A stretch of 64,000 bases of DNA from Bifidobacterium avesanii. GTDB lineage: Bacteria > Actinomycetota > Actinomycetes > Actinomycetales > Bifidobacteriaceae. Position numbers and translations under genes: made by a program. Positions 28,001-36,019 of this stretch are shown in pieces. Location of the stretch: NCBI RefSeq assembly GCF_009299475.1, contig NZ_WBSN01000007.1:1-64000 (forward strand). The letters run 5' to 3'. Each line of letters starts with the position of its first letter. The stretch's first letter is position 1. The notes beneath the pieces are model-generated. The model was not told the DNA's origin and searched no databases. It saw nothing but the letters and a program-made list of their open reading frames with translations.

Positions 28001-31000
28001 AACGTTCGGTTTGCCGGACTTGGCGTCACCGTACTGGTCGGCTTCACCATACTGAGCCGTCGGCGTGCCGGAACGAGGCATGTCCGGGGCATCGAACCAC
28101 GCTTGATTGACGGCCCAGGTCTTTGTGCCCTTCGCGCGATACACCGTGCCGTTGATCTGGTACGTCACCGAATCGTTGGGCTTGATGGTCGTGGGCACGT
28201 CATAGGTGCGCAGCACATAACCCGCGCTACCTCCGGTTCCATTTTCCGACACGGCCGTCTTCTGCTGCACGTAGTCGTAGATGGGAGGCTCGAAATCCAA
28301 GGATTTCCTGTCCCTAAAATTAAACATATTGCTCGAACGTTCCACCGTGTAGTAGGTGCCGTCCTCCAAAGCAAGACCCAGATAGGTGTCATAGGATACG
28401 AAGAGTGGCACATCAACGCCGTTGGTTGTCAACGCGTATTGCGTCACCAGCCTTGGCTGATCGGAGGCAGCAGCATCCAAACGGTATACCTGACCATTCT
28501 GCGTCGACATGAAAGCATTCACGTCGCGACCAATGTGCTGCAGGGGCAGCATCTTCGTACCGGAGATTTTTTCCGTCAGTTCGATGCCACTGCTGTCACT
28601 CTTCGCATAGAACAAAGCGCCATCGGCCGATGTGATGTAGCCGCTGGTGCTAACCGGTATCAGCCGATCGGCGCCAAGATTATACGAGGTATACTGCGAC
28701 TTCTTCTCAACTGTGCGCTTAGATGCATTAACGACGTATACGGTTCCGCCACCGTCGGTGATCAGAAACATTCCTGCGGGTTCAACGGACGATGTCATTC
28801 CGGCGGCAAACGTCGCCGAAGACGGCAATCCCGTCACGGACGAATCGGACGAATCCAAGCTTATCCGGTACAATTTGCCGGAGCGATCGGTGACCAAGGA
28901 ATAAGTGCTAGGACTATCCGGCACCGAAAAAGCCGTTCCGGGGACCATGCCATTCCCAATGGTCAATATCTTGCCCGTGGCGGTACCGTTGGTCAGCTCC
29001 AATCCGCTGCTGTCTTCCATGCCAATGACAACATGGGTCCCTGCTTGGGTCTTTCCAACAACATAAATGAACCCTTCGGGCACCTTCTTTGACGTAGATA
29101 CCTCAACGGCGGAATTCTCGGACACGAAGAACAGCCTGCCCTGACTCTCGACGTACATCGTCTTATCTTTTGTATAGAGGCCCATAGTGCTCATAAGGGG
29201 AACGGCTAACCCGGCCGTCACCTTAACCGTGTTCTTGTTCTTATCGAGTACGGGTTTCTTACTGGCGTTATAACTGTCCAAATAATACAAATTGCCCTTG
29301 GCGTCAGCCAGCCACCCGTATTGAGCATTCACCACGGTACCGGGCATGAACTCGCCCTCGACGGCATTGAGCTTGACCGCCTCGTTGTTGATGGTGCTGA
29401 GACCGTTGTCCATCTGGTACAAGTATCCTAAGGAACTCACCATGAACTGGCCCGCCATTGTGCCGGCGAATTCCTCACCGTTCTTCACGCGGGTCTTCAC
29501 GTCGGTGATGGTCACGTTGTCGCTGGTGCGGTCGGAGAACGTGGCCGTGTTGGCGGCGATGGTAGTGTTGCCCTCGTTCCGGATGGTCACGTCCCACTGG
29601 ATCTCGCACGGCTTCGTCTCGTCCGCCGGGCAGTAGATCTTCTTGTTCTGCTTGTCCAGCGTCACCTTCGGATCCGGTGCGTAGAAGCCGAAGTCCACGT
29701 TCGGCTGGGTGCCGTCAACCGCCAAATTGATCTGGTCGGACTCCGGCTTCGCGTTGTCGTACACTTTGTTGAGCCACGAACGGGTCTCGCTCACGAGCTG
29801 GTTCTTGGTGGTGTAGTAGCTGGCGATCTCCTCCGGGATCTCGTCGCCCTTGTCCCTAACCACAGTGACCGTGTATGTGCCGGAATGCACGACGCCGAAG
29901 GAGTAATTGCCCTTCGGGTCTGTCGTGGTGGTGCGATCCACCGTGATGGTGTATGCGCCGCTTTGATCCGCACGGCCGCCGCCGATCTCCGGCGTCTCCT
30001 CACCCGTCAGATGCAGCGTCACACCGCCGATGCCGGGCTCCTCCTCGCCGTCCGCATCCTTGCCCTTGTACGTGTTGTTGTTGGCGTCCCACCACACAAC
30101 GCCGGAGATCTCGCCCTGCACCACGCCGATCACGTCCGGCCACGGGGTGTTGGTCGTCACGTCCCCTTCGCCGGTGTCATGCGTGTGCGTGCCGCCGATC
30201 CACATGGCGTACTTGTCGTCTTCGCGGCTGCTCGTGGCGGACTGCTTCAGTGAGATCGTACCGCGCGCGGCCGCAAGTCCGGACAGCGCCCGATCATACG
30301 GGATCCTGACCTTGATGGCCTTGACGTTGGCCGAGGACTGCGTGCTCCACGAGTACGCGTTCGGGTCGAGAGCGCTGGCGTTGGTGATGTCCTGCGTCGA
30401 GTAGAAGATCTGGACGCCGGACGAACTGTTCTCGTTATCCAGCTCGACGTCGTTGAACGCGAACGTGTCCTTGTTCGAATGCCCCTTGGTGTACTCGTTC
30501 AGGTTGAGCGCGTTCTCCAACTGACCGTCGTTCGCGGACGGCATCTTGATGACCGTCTCCGTGTAACCCTGCGTGTGCGTGCCGGCCGTCAGGTTGAACG
30601 TCCACTTGAGGTCGTCCTTGATTTCCGTGGTCGGGAAGTCGGCGGCGATGTAGCCGCTCACCGTCTCGACTTTGACCACGTTGAATTGCGCGTTCTTGCG
30701 GTCGGAGGACGTGTAGCCGAGCTCCTCCACGGCGGCGGAGTTGTCGACCGTGCCGCCGCTCGCCGCGTTCTTCACCGTCGTGTCGTACGTGATGGCGGGC
30801 AGCTCGCGGTCGCCGGAGAAACCATAATTGTCGAACGAACGCGCGCCGCCCTTGAGCGTGAACGTGAGCGTGGCGACCTTCTGACCGCTGGCATTGGTGG
30901 TCGTGCCTTCCTTCATGTCCCAGTCATTGTTGGACGTGTTGACCGGCTGGTACACACGCGGGTCCAGCGTTATGGTCACGGTCGGATTGAGCTTCTCCGC

Positions 31001-31552
31001 GGAGTCCGCCACATAGTTCACCTTCGGCACCACGGTGTATTTGGCCGTGTCACCCACCTGGCCGGTGTCGCCTTGACGCTTGTTGCCGGCGCTGTCGTAC
31101 AGCTCGACCTTGTTCGTAATCGACCATTCGCGCGGCTGCAGGTCAACGACCTTGACGTACTGCGTACGCCCCCATTTCTCGGTCTGCACCGTATTGGGCC
31201 CCCAGCCAATACCCGTGTCGATCACATTCTTGCTCGTCGCATTGTTCTTGTACACGCGCATCGGGATGACGATCTTGTAGATACCGTCCGCCGGCGACGG
31301 CAGAGTGTTGAAGACCACACGCACCGCCTGCGCCGACGCATCGGGCTGACCGTTGATCCAGCCGCTGTTATCGTCGGTGTTCTTGATCGTCTCCGGGCTC
31401 TTCTGCTCCCTCGACCATTGCATCACCCATCCGCCCTGGATGTCATAACCGATGTCATAACCGGAATACCGGTTGTAGCTGGTGACGTCAACGGAGCATG
31501 TCTTCTCCGTATTCGCACCGTCGCAGGAGTAGGTCTCATCGCCCCTCATCAC
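25037..31552 (-). CDS. Large LPLTG pilus subunit/adhesin, C-terminal part after an in-frame TAG
   Basis: Its reading frame is continuous with that of the segment at 31598-33076, the two being separated only by TAG at 31598-31600; together they form one gene of about 2,660 codons. From the first ATG after the TAG (31552), 2,171 residues can be read. Approximate layout: SdrD-B-like domain near 479 (GVVWWDANNNTYKG), a stretch of repeated beta-strand units at 700-1100 that resembles a propeller, a second SdrD-B-like domain near 1355 (GYVWWDVNKDG), and SpaA-like domains near 1674, 1852 (GEDGQPLAGAKFTLC) and 1969. LPLTG is at 2093, then a helix and RRRK, and an unusual extra cytoplasmic tail of about 43 Pro/Gly/Asp-rich residues. 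The position upstream of the pilin suggests a tip or ancillary subunit. No ribosome binding site precedes 31552, so this part alone is probably not made. Confidence 0.8.
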   Translation of the reverse strand: MMRGDETYSCDGANTEKTCSVDVTSYNRYSGYDIGYDIQGGWVMQWSREQKSPETIKNTDDNSGWINGQPDASAQAVRVVFNTLPSPADGIYKIVIPMRVYKNNATSKNVIDTGIGWGPNTVQTEKWGRTQYVKVVDLQPREWSITNKVELYDSAGNKRQGDTGQVGDTAKYTVVPKVNYVADSAEKLNPTVTITLDPRVYQPVNTSNNDWDMKEGTTTNASGQKVATLTFTLKGGARSFDNYGFSGDRELPAITYDTTVKNAASGGTVDNSAAVEELGYTSSDRKNAQFNVVKVETVSGYIAADFPTTEIKDDLKWTFNLTAGTHTQGYTETVIKMPSANDGQLENALNLNEYTKGHSNKDTFAFNDVELDNENSSSGVQIFYSTQDITNASALDPNAYSWSTQSSANVKAIKVRIPYDRALSGLAAARGTISLKQSATSSREDDKYAMWIGGTHTHDTGEGDVTTNTPWPDVIGVVQGEISGVVWWDANNNTYKGKDADGEEEPGIGGVTLHLTGEETPEIGGGRADQSGAYTITVDRTTTTDPKGNYSFGVVHSGTYTVTVVRDKGDEIPEEIASYYTTKNQLVSETRSWLNKVYDNAKPESDQINLAVDGTQPNVDFGFYAPDPKVTLDKQNKKIYCPADETKPCEIQWDVTIRNEGNTTIAANTATFSDRTSDNVTITDVKTRVKNGEEFAGTMAGQFMVSSLGYLYQMDNGLSTINNEAVKLNAVEGEFMPGTVVNAQYGWLADAKGNLYYLDSYNASKKPVLDKNKNTVKVTAGLAVPLMSTMGLYTKDKTMYVESQGRLFFVSENSAVEVSTSKKVPEGFIYVVGKTQAGTHVVIGMEDSSGLELTNGTATGKILTIGNGMVPGTAFSVPDSPSTYSLVTDRSGKLYRISLDSSDSSVTGLPSSATFAAGMTSSVEPAGMFLITDGGGTVYVVNASKRTVEKKSQYTSYNLGADRLIPVSTSGYITSADGALFYAKSDSSGIELTEKISGTKMLPLQHIGRDVNAFMSTQNGQVYRLDAAASDQPRLVTQYALTTNGVDVPLFVSYDTYLGLALEDGTYYTVERSSNMFNFRDRKSLDFEPPIYDYVQQKTAVSENGTGGSAGYVLRTYDVPTTIKPNDSVTYQINGTVYRAKGTKTWAVNQAWFDAPDMPRSGTPTAQYGEADQYGDAKSGKPNVPAFTQSVNPNNSDEKVITPSSGSEVDADTGDVVGNKSCVVGSTFKNRSAIASSSTTASASASALTGVLAGADASAQSLFNTEKSASALASVAAAEESQSSPFVTEDATPVSEGGSAQGLQLAAAADGDEHTFGSRQGNKYTGSYGPPSEMREDSCDQVAVAVTASSSPAPELGSIAGYVWWDVNKDGSDLGEYRSKSLEGIEVYLLDAAGNQISKTVTTKGQWQSYPSYKFTNLPVSAEGVQYYVQFSKPELQQVKDNFPEPGENESTLTNAKTVEYTKMRYAKVDVNDGGSNSDSDACDGNSDFCVTSLGNKLTGRTNVITLTSRRKNWTYVDAGVVLYGPSIRVEKFIDLNGNDNDGQDTDGNVTNQAEYEAENNVSVPLDVNGKPEQQTVTFVITNTGDEDLKDVNYIKNDAHPNDGDKTVAGSDVTGISCPPYFNRTLAVGDHITCVGTLQLKAGEYHEDTITVSAVGVNSGSKVSDTDGMRAHADIPVDIHKLDYATNDLVPGAEYTVKACSDEECATTTGDPIGTIVTPGTDDTVKSSIVTLPIPRYANKANGEDENGDGIPDDGDSDNDGISDMAGKATGETKYYRIEESRAPDGYLPTVGWYLLTVSGDPDVKDALAQNRFSFTAEAKEGAEPVIDDKTKDDTTNGHHLTISTTDPTEVKIKKIGEDGQPLAGAKFTLCLYGQESYKGACLTDSAGKRLELETASDGTLKIAKFPNIASNGLSAKESTYVLTETVAPTGMMKLNDGILLYWSATGGEDGKGGWVLEALDSRDKVGSEILKIKRVSVAGPDGQPVVGAKYKLCVENSEVCLDNAITTDANGEMVIDKLPGEGDPKSRSYTLTEQSESVPEGVNPMNTAAALSWSNENNEWSISLHWTDDGLLVVTNSSYTLTITDPEGITSLPLTGNWSARDWVLFGLFAVVVAGAVTAYYVWRRRKPVPIAELDADWTSWAPDPDGPDDGPGGGQHRAGQPGQSGAQPE

Positions 31553-31597
31553 GCGGACGAGGCCCTGCGACGCATCATAGCGCTGCTCGGAGGAATT

Positions 31598-31600
31598 CTA
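31598..31600 (-). other. In-frame amber (TAG) codon splitting the large pilus gene
   Basis: The codons before and after read GDS-TAG-NSSEQRYDASQGL in one frame, the difference between positions 33076 and 31552 being a multiple of three. A single C-to-T change from CAG (Gln) would explain it. No frameshift or insertion is involved. Confidence 0.9.
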
Positions 31601-32996
31601 GGAATCGCCGATCACCATCTTTTGCGTGCTGTTGGGATTTTCACCGATATTCGAACGCAATACGCCCACTATCGCGGCGATCTGCGTGCCCGGGGCGACC
31701 GCGCCGAAGGCATCCTGCCCGTTCTCGTATCCAACCGTCAGTTCCCGCTGTGCCTTGGAAAACAGCTTGTTCGACGGATCGAACATCGACTTGCCCAGCG
31801 TAAAGGGGCGCTTGAGCCACTTCATGTCGACCGCGCCATGATAATCGGGCGGCCTCGTGACGATGATGTGCGCCCAATCGTTGTTCGCGTACGCCCAGCC
31901 CTTGGCGGCTCCCGTGGCCGCATCCTCGGTGGTGTCGTCGCGTCCCTTGCCATCGCCCGGCTGCGTGCCGTCACCGTTGTTGGGCAGGGAATCCGGTTCC
32001 GGCGCGACCGTCACATTGCGCAGATGCAGGTCATACGTGTTCGACGTGCCGATCGGGGCGTCGTTCCACTTCATGGCCGGGAACTTGAAGGTGAGTTTCA
32101 TGTCGCCGCCGGTGCCGTTGAGCGTCACGGTACGGCCGTCCGCCGAAGCCTGGATCGTGCCGCCACTCTTCACGCCCCACACCACGCCGGACGGCAGACT
32201 GGACGCATCCAGCGTGGCCGACCACGGCACGTTCGTGGACGCGCCCTTGGTGCCCGAATACCCGGGGTGCGCAAGCGTCTTCGCCTTGATCGTCAGCGTT
32301 CGCTCCGAAGACTCCTGCCCCTCCGCAAGCGACATGTCCAGCTGGTCCTTGTCCGGTTCCAGCACCGTGCCCGGATCGCCCAGCACCAGATCCACGCGTG
32401 GGGCGGACACCACCGTGACCGGATCGACCGTCCTCTGCCAGTATGGGTCTGCCGTGGCGCTCCCCTTGCGTACCGAAACGGTGAATCCCTGATCCTCCTG
32501 CACGCTGCCGGAAGTGTCCTGGGCGCGAAGCACCAGCACCTGGCGGATGGTCTCGGTGGCGCCCGCACGGATGCTGTATGTGCAGGTGTTGGTCTTGCCG
32601 TCCCAGCTCGTCGTCACAATGTTGCCGGCCACGCACACGCTGCCAGATTCAAACGCGAGGTATTTGCCCAGATCCGAATACGTCACGTATACGTCGCGCT
32701 TGCCGGCTGCAGAGAATGCGATGGTCTGTTCGTAGGTGACGGTGTCGTTGGAGCTCACCACGCCGTCGGTGGGGGTGTCGTCACCGGGAGCGAAGCCGTT
32801 TTTGGAGTTGACGAAGGAGGCGTTGTTGGTGCCGTGACCGGTGCCGTCTGCGAGTTTGGTGATGGAGAGATCCGCATAGGGGTTAACGGGGGCGGCCTCG
32901 GCCACCGACGCGGTGCCGGCGACGACGACGGATGCGATCATGGCGGTGGACAGCATGGCGCCGAGCATTCGGGAAATCAGGCTTTTAGCGGGTGTA

Positions 32997-33004
32997 CCCC
33001 CCCC
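32997..33004 (-). promoter_or_regulatory. Run of eight G: probable phase-variation tract
   Basis: The tract begins 23 bases into the frame that starts at the well-supported ATG at 33027. With eight G that frame ends at TGA after the codons GTA CAC CCG CTA AAA GCC. With nine (or six, or twelve) it continues into the signal peptide of the large pilus protein. Homopolymeric G tracts of this type are known to switch sortase-dependent pilus genes on and off in bifidobacteria. Confidence 0.75.
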
Positions 33005-33076
33005 AATTTTCCATACCTTTCGGTCATCGCAGCCTCCTCGCCGTTCAGCTCTCTTCCATGGATGCTTACGGGTCAT

Positions 33077-33563
33077 TCCGTCGGAGCATCCGGTTACTAC
33101 GATAACCCCCGACTTCCCTTTATGGAATCCCCGTCGTTGCCCCCTTTAAGGGTGGATTGCTGACAGCTCACGGGAAGCTTACGGGGGAACTTGCCGAACA
33201 TTTCGTTGATATTTCGCCGATGTTTGATGGTTCGGATCAATGCTGACCGATACTTAGTGGAACGGCATCAGGATGGCCTTGGTTACGGATGGCCGATCAG
33301 CATATGGACAGCGCGGGCCGTCGAGGGAGCTTCGCATTCCCGGATTTTATGGCTTCGGCAAGAGCGCCTTCATCTTCTCCCCTCCACAATGCTGCGCGGC
33401 ACGGAACGCCAAGGATCCTTCGGCAGCAGCTCGACGGTTTCCACCCAAGATAACGGGAAGAATTGGACCGCCTTCGACCAAAGTGGCCAACAAGCTGACC
33501 GGCGAGATGACTAATGAGGGGCGCATTGCCCTCCGCTCTCCCGTCCGGTCTCCCTTCCGATTG
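33077..33563. other. Region upstream of the pilus genes
   Basis: About 490 bases with no supportable gene. The part next to 33076 must hold the pilus promoter on the minus strand, which I could not place. The short open frames here lack ribosome binding sites and recognisable domains. Confidence 0.4.
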
Positions 33564-33952
33564 ACAAACTTCGGGGCATACTTCCGGGCATATTCCCGGG
33601 CGGATTGGCGGAATGACGGCGGCGGGAGACCGCATTCCCGCGAAAATTTGCCGGCGGACGCGGACTGCCGACCACGGAAGAGGGACATTCCCCAGAGGAA
33701 GGCTGGAATTCCGCCGGCCATGCAGACAATACCCGCATTCCGTGGTCGACCGCAGGGCACACCTGGCCACGGAAGAGGGGAATTTCCACGCCCAGCCCCG
33801 GCATTCCGCCGCTCAAGTGGGGAATACCCGCTTCCGTGACCGATCACGGGCCGCGACCAATCACGGCCAGCCCCGACAACGGAAGCAGGAATTACCAACC
33901 GCGAGAGCTGGAATCCCGCCCATCGGCCGGGAAAAATCACGCTTCCGTTGTC
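33564..33952. repeat. Hairpin-repeat cluster, copy B (three units)
   Basis: A leader of about 100 bases (CAAACTTCGGGGCATA...) is followed by three hairpin units at about 33670-33748, 33765-33841 and 33874-33952. Each opens with CCACGGAAG or ACAACGGAAG and closes with the inverse. Sequence and order match copy C (35495-35870) over the full length, and copy A over its first two units. It ends 20 bases before the DUF4143 gene. Confidence 0.82.
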
Positions 33953-33971
33953 ACGACACCAGAGACGTCGA

Positions 33972-35285
33972 CTATTCGTTGCTCAACAGTCCAGCCATGT
34001 AAATCGGCAGATATGTCACCTTGTCCTCCACCGACACATTGCACGGCCCGAACACATAGCCGCCGTCGAGGTGATAATCGACCTGCGCAAGCACATTGTC
34101 CATCGCACGATGCCGCTTATACGACTTGCCCGACTTCACCTCGATCGGCACGACCACGTCATTGCGGTCCTGCACCAAAAAGTCCAGCTCGCCCCATTTC
34201 TTGCTGTTGAAATAGTACAGGCCGAATCCGTGCGCACTTAGCTCCTGCGCCATAGCGTTCTCATAGATGGCACCATAATTGACGTCGGGATTGCCATCCA
34301 ACACATCCAAGGAAGTCTTCTTCAGAAATGAGCTTGTCAGCAGTCCCACATCGTTGTAGAACAATTTGAACAGATTGCGTTCCTTGCTCATCTCCAGCGG
34401 TACGCACGGCTCATTCACGTTGTATGCGGCGATCGTGACCCCGGCCGCGACAAGCCAATCGAAGTCCGCCGCCACAGCTTTGAACCTCAGCCCTTTATCG
34501 ATCTTGGAGAACGTGAACCGCTTATTGGCGTTGTTCAGCTCGCTGGGCACCAGATCGTAAATGCTGCGGATATGCAGCCTGTCTTCCTTGCGCGCATACT
34601 TGCTGATGTCCCGTCGATATTCGCGCTTGATGTTCTCCTGAATAGTCCGCACATCCGAGACGCTGCCATTGGCGGCAAACGAAGCGACGGCGGCCGGCAT
34701 GCCACCGATCACCAGATAGTTGGCATACAGATCCATCAGCCGATCATGGATAAACGAGTCCACAGGTTCACGTCTGACGAAATGGTCATGAAGCATGGCA
34801 AAGACGTCGGCGCCTACGCCACGCGACCAACAGAATTCCTCAAAATCCAGCGGATACATGTCCACTTCGGTCACATAGCCAACCGGCACGGAGCGAACAT
34901 CCTCAAGCTCCACGCCAAGCAGCGATCCGGACAGGGCGTAATCAAACCGTCCGTCGTCCACAAGAAACTTGATCGCCGTGACCAATTCCTTGCACTCCTG
35001 TACCTCGTCGAAGAAAATCAGGGTCTTGCCGGGCACCAGTGGTGTGTTCACGGCCAATTCAAGACGCATAAGCAGATTCTTCGCATCACGGGGAGTGCTG
35101 AACAGCGAGACCAATCGCGGGTTTTCAATGAAGTTCAGCTCGGCCACATGATCGTAATGGCTTGCGGCGAAATGACGGATGATGTACGTTTTGCCAATCT
35201 GCCTGACTCCCGTGACCAACAGCGCCGTGCGTTGGGGAGCCGCATGCCACGCCTCGAGCTCGCGTTCAACCTTCCTGTTCAGCAT
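33972..35285 (-). CDS. AAA ATPase with DUF4143 domain
   Basis: About 437 residues. The N-terminal AAA domain has Walker A TGVRQIGKTYIIRHF (variant GxxQxGKT), Walker B LIFFDEVQECKE and sensor YALSGSLLGVELE. The C-terminal DUF4143 part ends in a restriction-endonuclease-like fold (ELDFLVQDRNDVVVPIEVKSGK), with the D...E-x-K pattern of PD-(D/E)XK nucleases. These standalone ATPases are common in gut bacteria and archaea and have no agreed function. AGGAGG seven bases before the ATG at 35285 sets the start. Lower GC than its neighbours and flanking by two direct copies of the hairpin-repeat cluster suggest acquisition by transfer. Confidence 0.88.
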   Translation of the reverse strand: MLNRKVERELEAWHAAPQRTALLVTGVRQIGKTYIIRHFAASHYDHVAELNFIENPRLVSLFSTPRDAKNLLMRLELAVNTPLVPGKTLIFFDEVQECKELVTAIKFLVDDGRFDYALSGSLLGVELEDVRSVPVGYVTEVDMYPLDFEEFCWSRGVGADVFAMLHDHFVRREPVDSFIHDRLMDLYANYLVIGGMPAAVASFAANGSVSDVRTIQENIKREYRRDISKYARKEDRLHIRSIYDLVPSELNNANKRFTFSKIDKGLRFKAVAADFDWLVAAGVTIAAYNVNEPCVPLEMSKERNLFKLFYNDVGLLTSSFLKKTSLDVLDGNPDVNYGAIYENAMAQELSAHGFGLYYFNSKKWGELDFLVQDRNDVVVPIEVKSGKSYKRHRAMDNVLAQVDYHLDGGYVFGPCNVSVEDKVTYLPIYMAGLLSNE

Positions 35286-35297
35286 AAGCACCTCCTG

Positions 35298-35380
35298 TTG
35301 CATTTTCTAACCGGATTTGGACAAATGAATTGCATTTTCCAACCGAATTTGGTTGTAGGTGATTGCATTTTCCAACCATC
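35298..35380 (-). promoter_or_regulatory. Three direct repeats upstream of the DUF4143 gene
   Basis: TTGCATTTTCTAACCGGAT (35298), TTGCATTTTCCAACCGAAT (35330) and TTGCATTTTCCAACC (35363), given as the plus strand, recur at 32-33 base spacing, about three helical turns, just upstream of the start. They look like operator sites for a regulator bound on one DNA face. An autoregulatory role is a guess. Confidence 0.55.
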
Positions 35381-35494
35381 TGAGAGAGAGTTTCGTTGCA
35401 TTTGTCGGCTGAGAGGGCGTCGTTATTCTAGGCGAGCGCCGCTACTCCATTCAGGACGACGAAGTGGGCCAAGTTACACCCGGACGCCAATCGG

Positions 35495-35870
35495 CAAACT
35501 TTCGGGCATATTACCGGGCTGATTGACGGAATGACGGCGGCGGGAAACCGAATTCCCCCGGAAATTTTGTCGACAGATGCGGACCGCCGACCATGGAAGA
35601 GAGACATTCCCACAAGAAGGATTGAAATTCCGCCGGTCATGAAGACAATGCACGCATTCCGTGGTCGATCGCAGGGCACATCCGACCACGGAAGAGGGGA
35701 ATTTCCACGCCCAGCCCCGGCATTCCACCGCTCGAGTGGGGAATACCCCGCTTCCGTGGCCGATCACGGGCCGCGGCCAATCACGGGCAGCCCCGACAAC
35801 GGAAGCGGGAATTTTCGCCCACGAAGGTCGGAATCCCGCCAGCCGGCCGGGAAAAATCACGCTTCCGTTG
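35495..35870. repeat. Hairpin-repeat cluster, copy C (three units)
   Basis: The same leader and three hairpin units as copy B, in the same orientation, with scattered substitutions. It ends with GGGAAAAATCACGCTTCCGT as in copy B. Copies B and C form direct repeats around the DUF4143 gene. Confidence 0.82.
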
Positions 35871-35890
35871 CCCGCGCACGAGTGCACGCC

Positions 35891-36008
35891 CGATTTCTGA
35901 CCTCATACACGGGATAGCAAGCCCACCGAGCCGTCCGAGAATGGCGGAATGCCGGCACTCGAACGGCAATTTTCGGCGTTCTTTGCCGACGCGCTAGGTC
36001 AGAAATCG
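35891..36008. repeat. 118-bp element with 13-bp terminal inverted repeats
   Basis: CGATTTCTGACCT (35891-35903) and its exact reverse complement (35996-36008) bound a non-coding stretch with an inner CGGCAA/TTGCCG hairpin. It abuts the cca stop codon. It may be a small non-autonomous mobile element or a structured 3' end. Confidence 0.5.
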
Positions 36009-36019
36009 AAAGCCACCGC

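Larger units (their letters stand above)
31598..33076 (-). pseudogene. Large pilus subunit/adhesin, N-terminal part (frame-switched and stopped)
   Basis: This segment carries the signal peptide (SLISRMLGAMLSTAMIASVV ... SVAEA) and extracellular domains beginning NPYADLSITKLADGTG, and ends at TAG 31598-31600. The ATG at 33076 is in frame but has no ribosome binding site. The ATG at 33027 has GAGGAGG five bases upstream, yet with the present run of eight G it reads about 16 codons out of frame to TGA. One more G would join it to this frame. As the sequence stands the gene is therefore disabled twice: by the tract length and by the TAG, which would cut the product to about 475 residues without a sorting signal. 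Translation could also restart at the internal ATG in MLGAML. Confidence 0.75.

Noticed and set aside
25037..33076. A frameshift between the two parts of the large pilus gene at 31.6 kb
   Set aside because: Positions 33076 and 31552 differ by a multiple of three and the sequence runs on in one frame, so the break is a point nonsense codon and not a frameshift.
30479..33163. An 894-codon plus-strand open frame opposite the pilus gene
   Set aside because: Rich in Arg, His, Val and Gly without any domain; the minus strand shows a signal peptide and pilin-type sequence in this region.
33513..33940. Open frames on both strands within repeat clusters A, B and C
   Set aside because: The same peptides (for example VDRRAHPTTEEGNFHAQPRHS) recur because the DNA repeats, with frame breaks differing between copies. 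The hairpin structure explains the sequence better than coding.
33564..35870. CRISPR array in the regularly spaced repeats near 33.6 and 35.5 kb
   Set aside because: Units are inverted-repeat hairpins whose interior is shared between copies, not unique spacers. No cas genes lie nearby.
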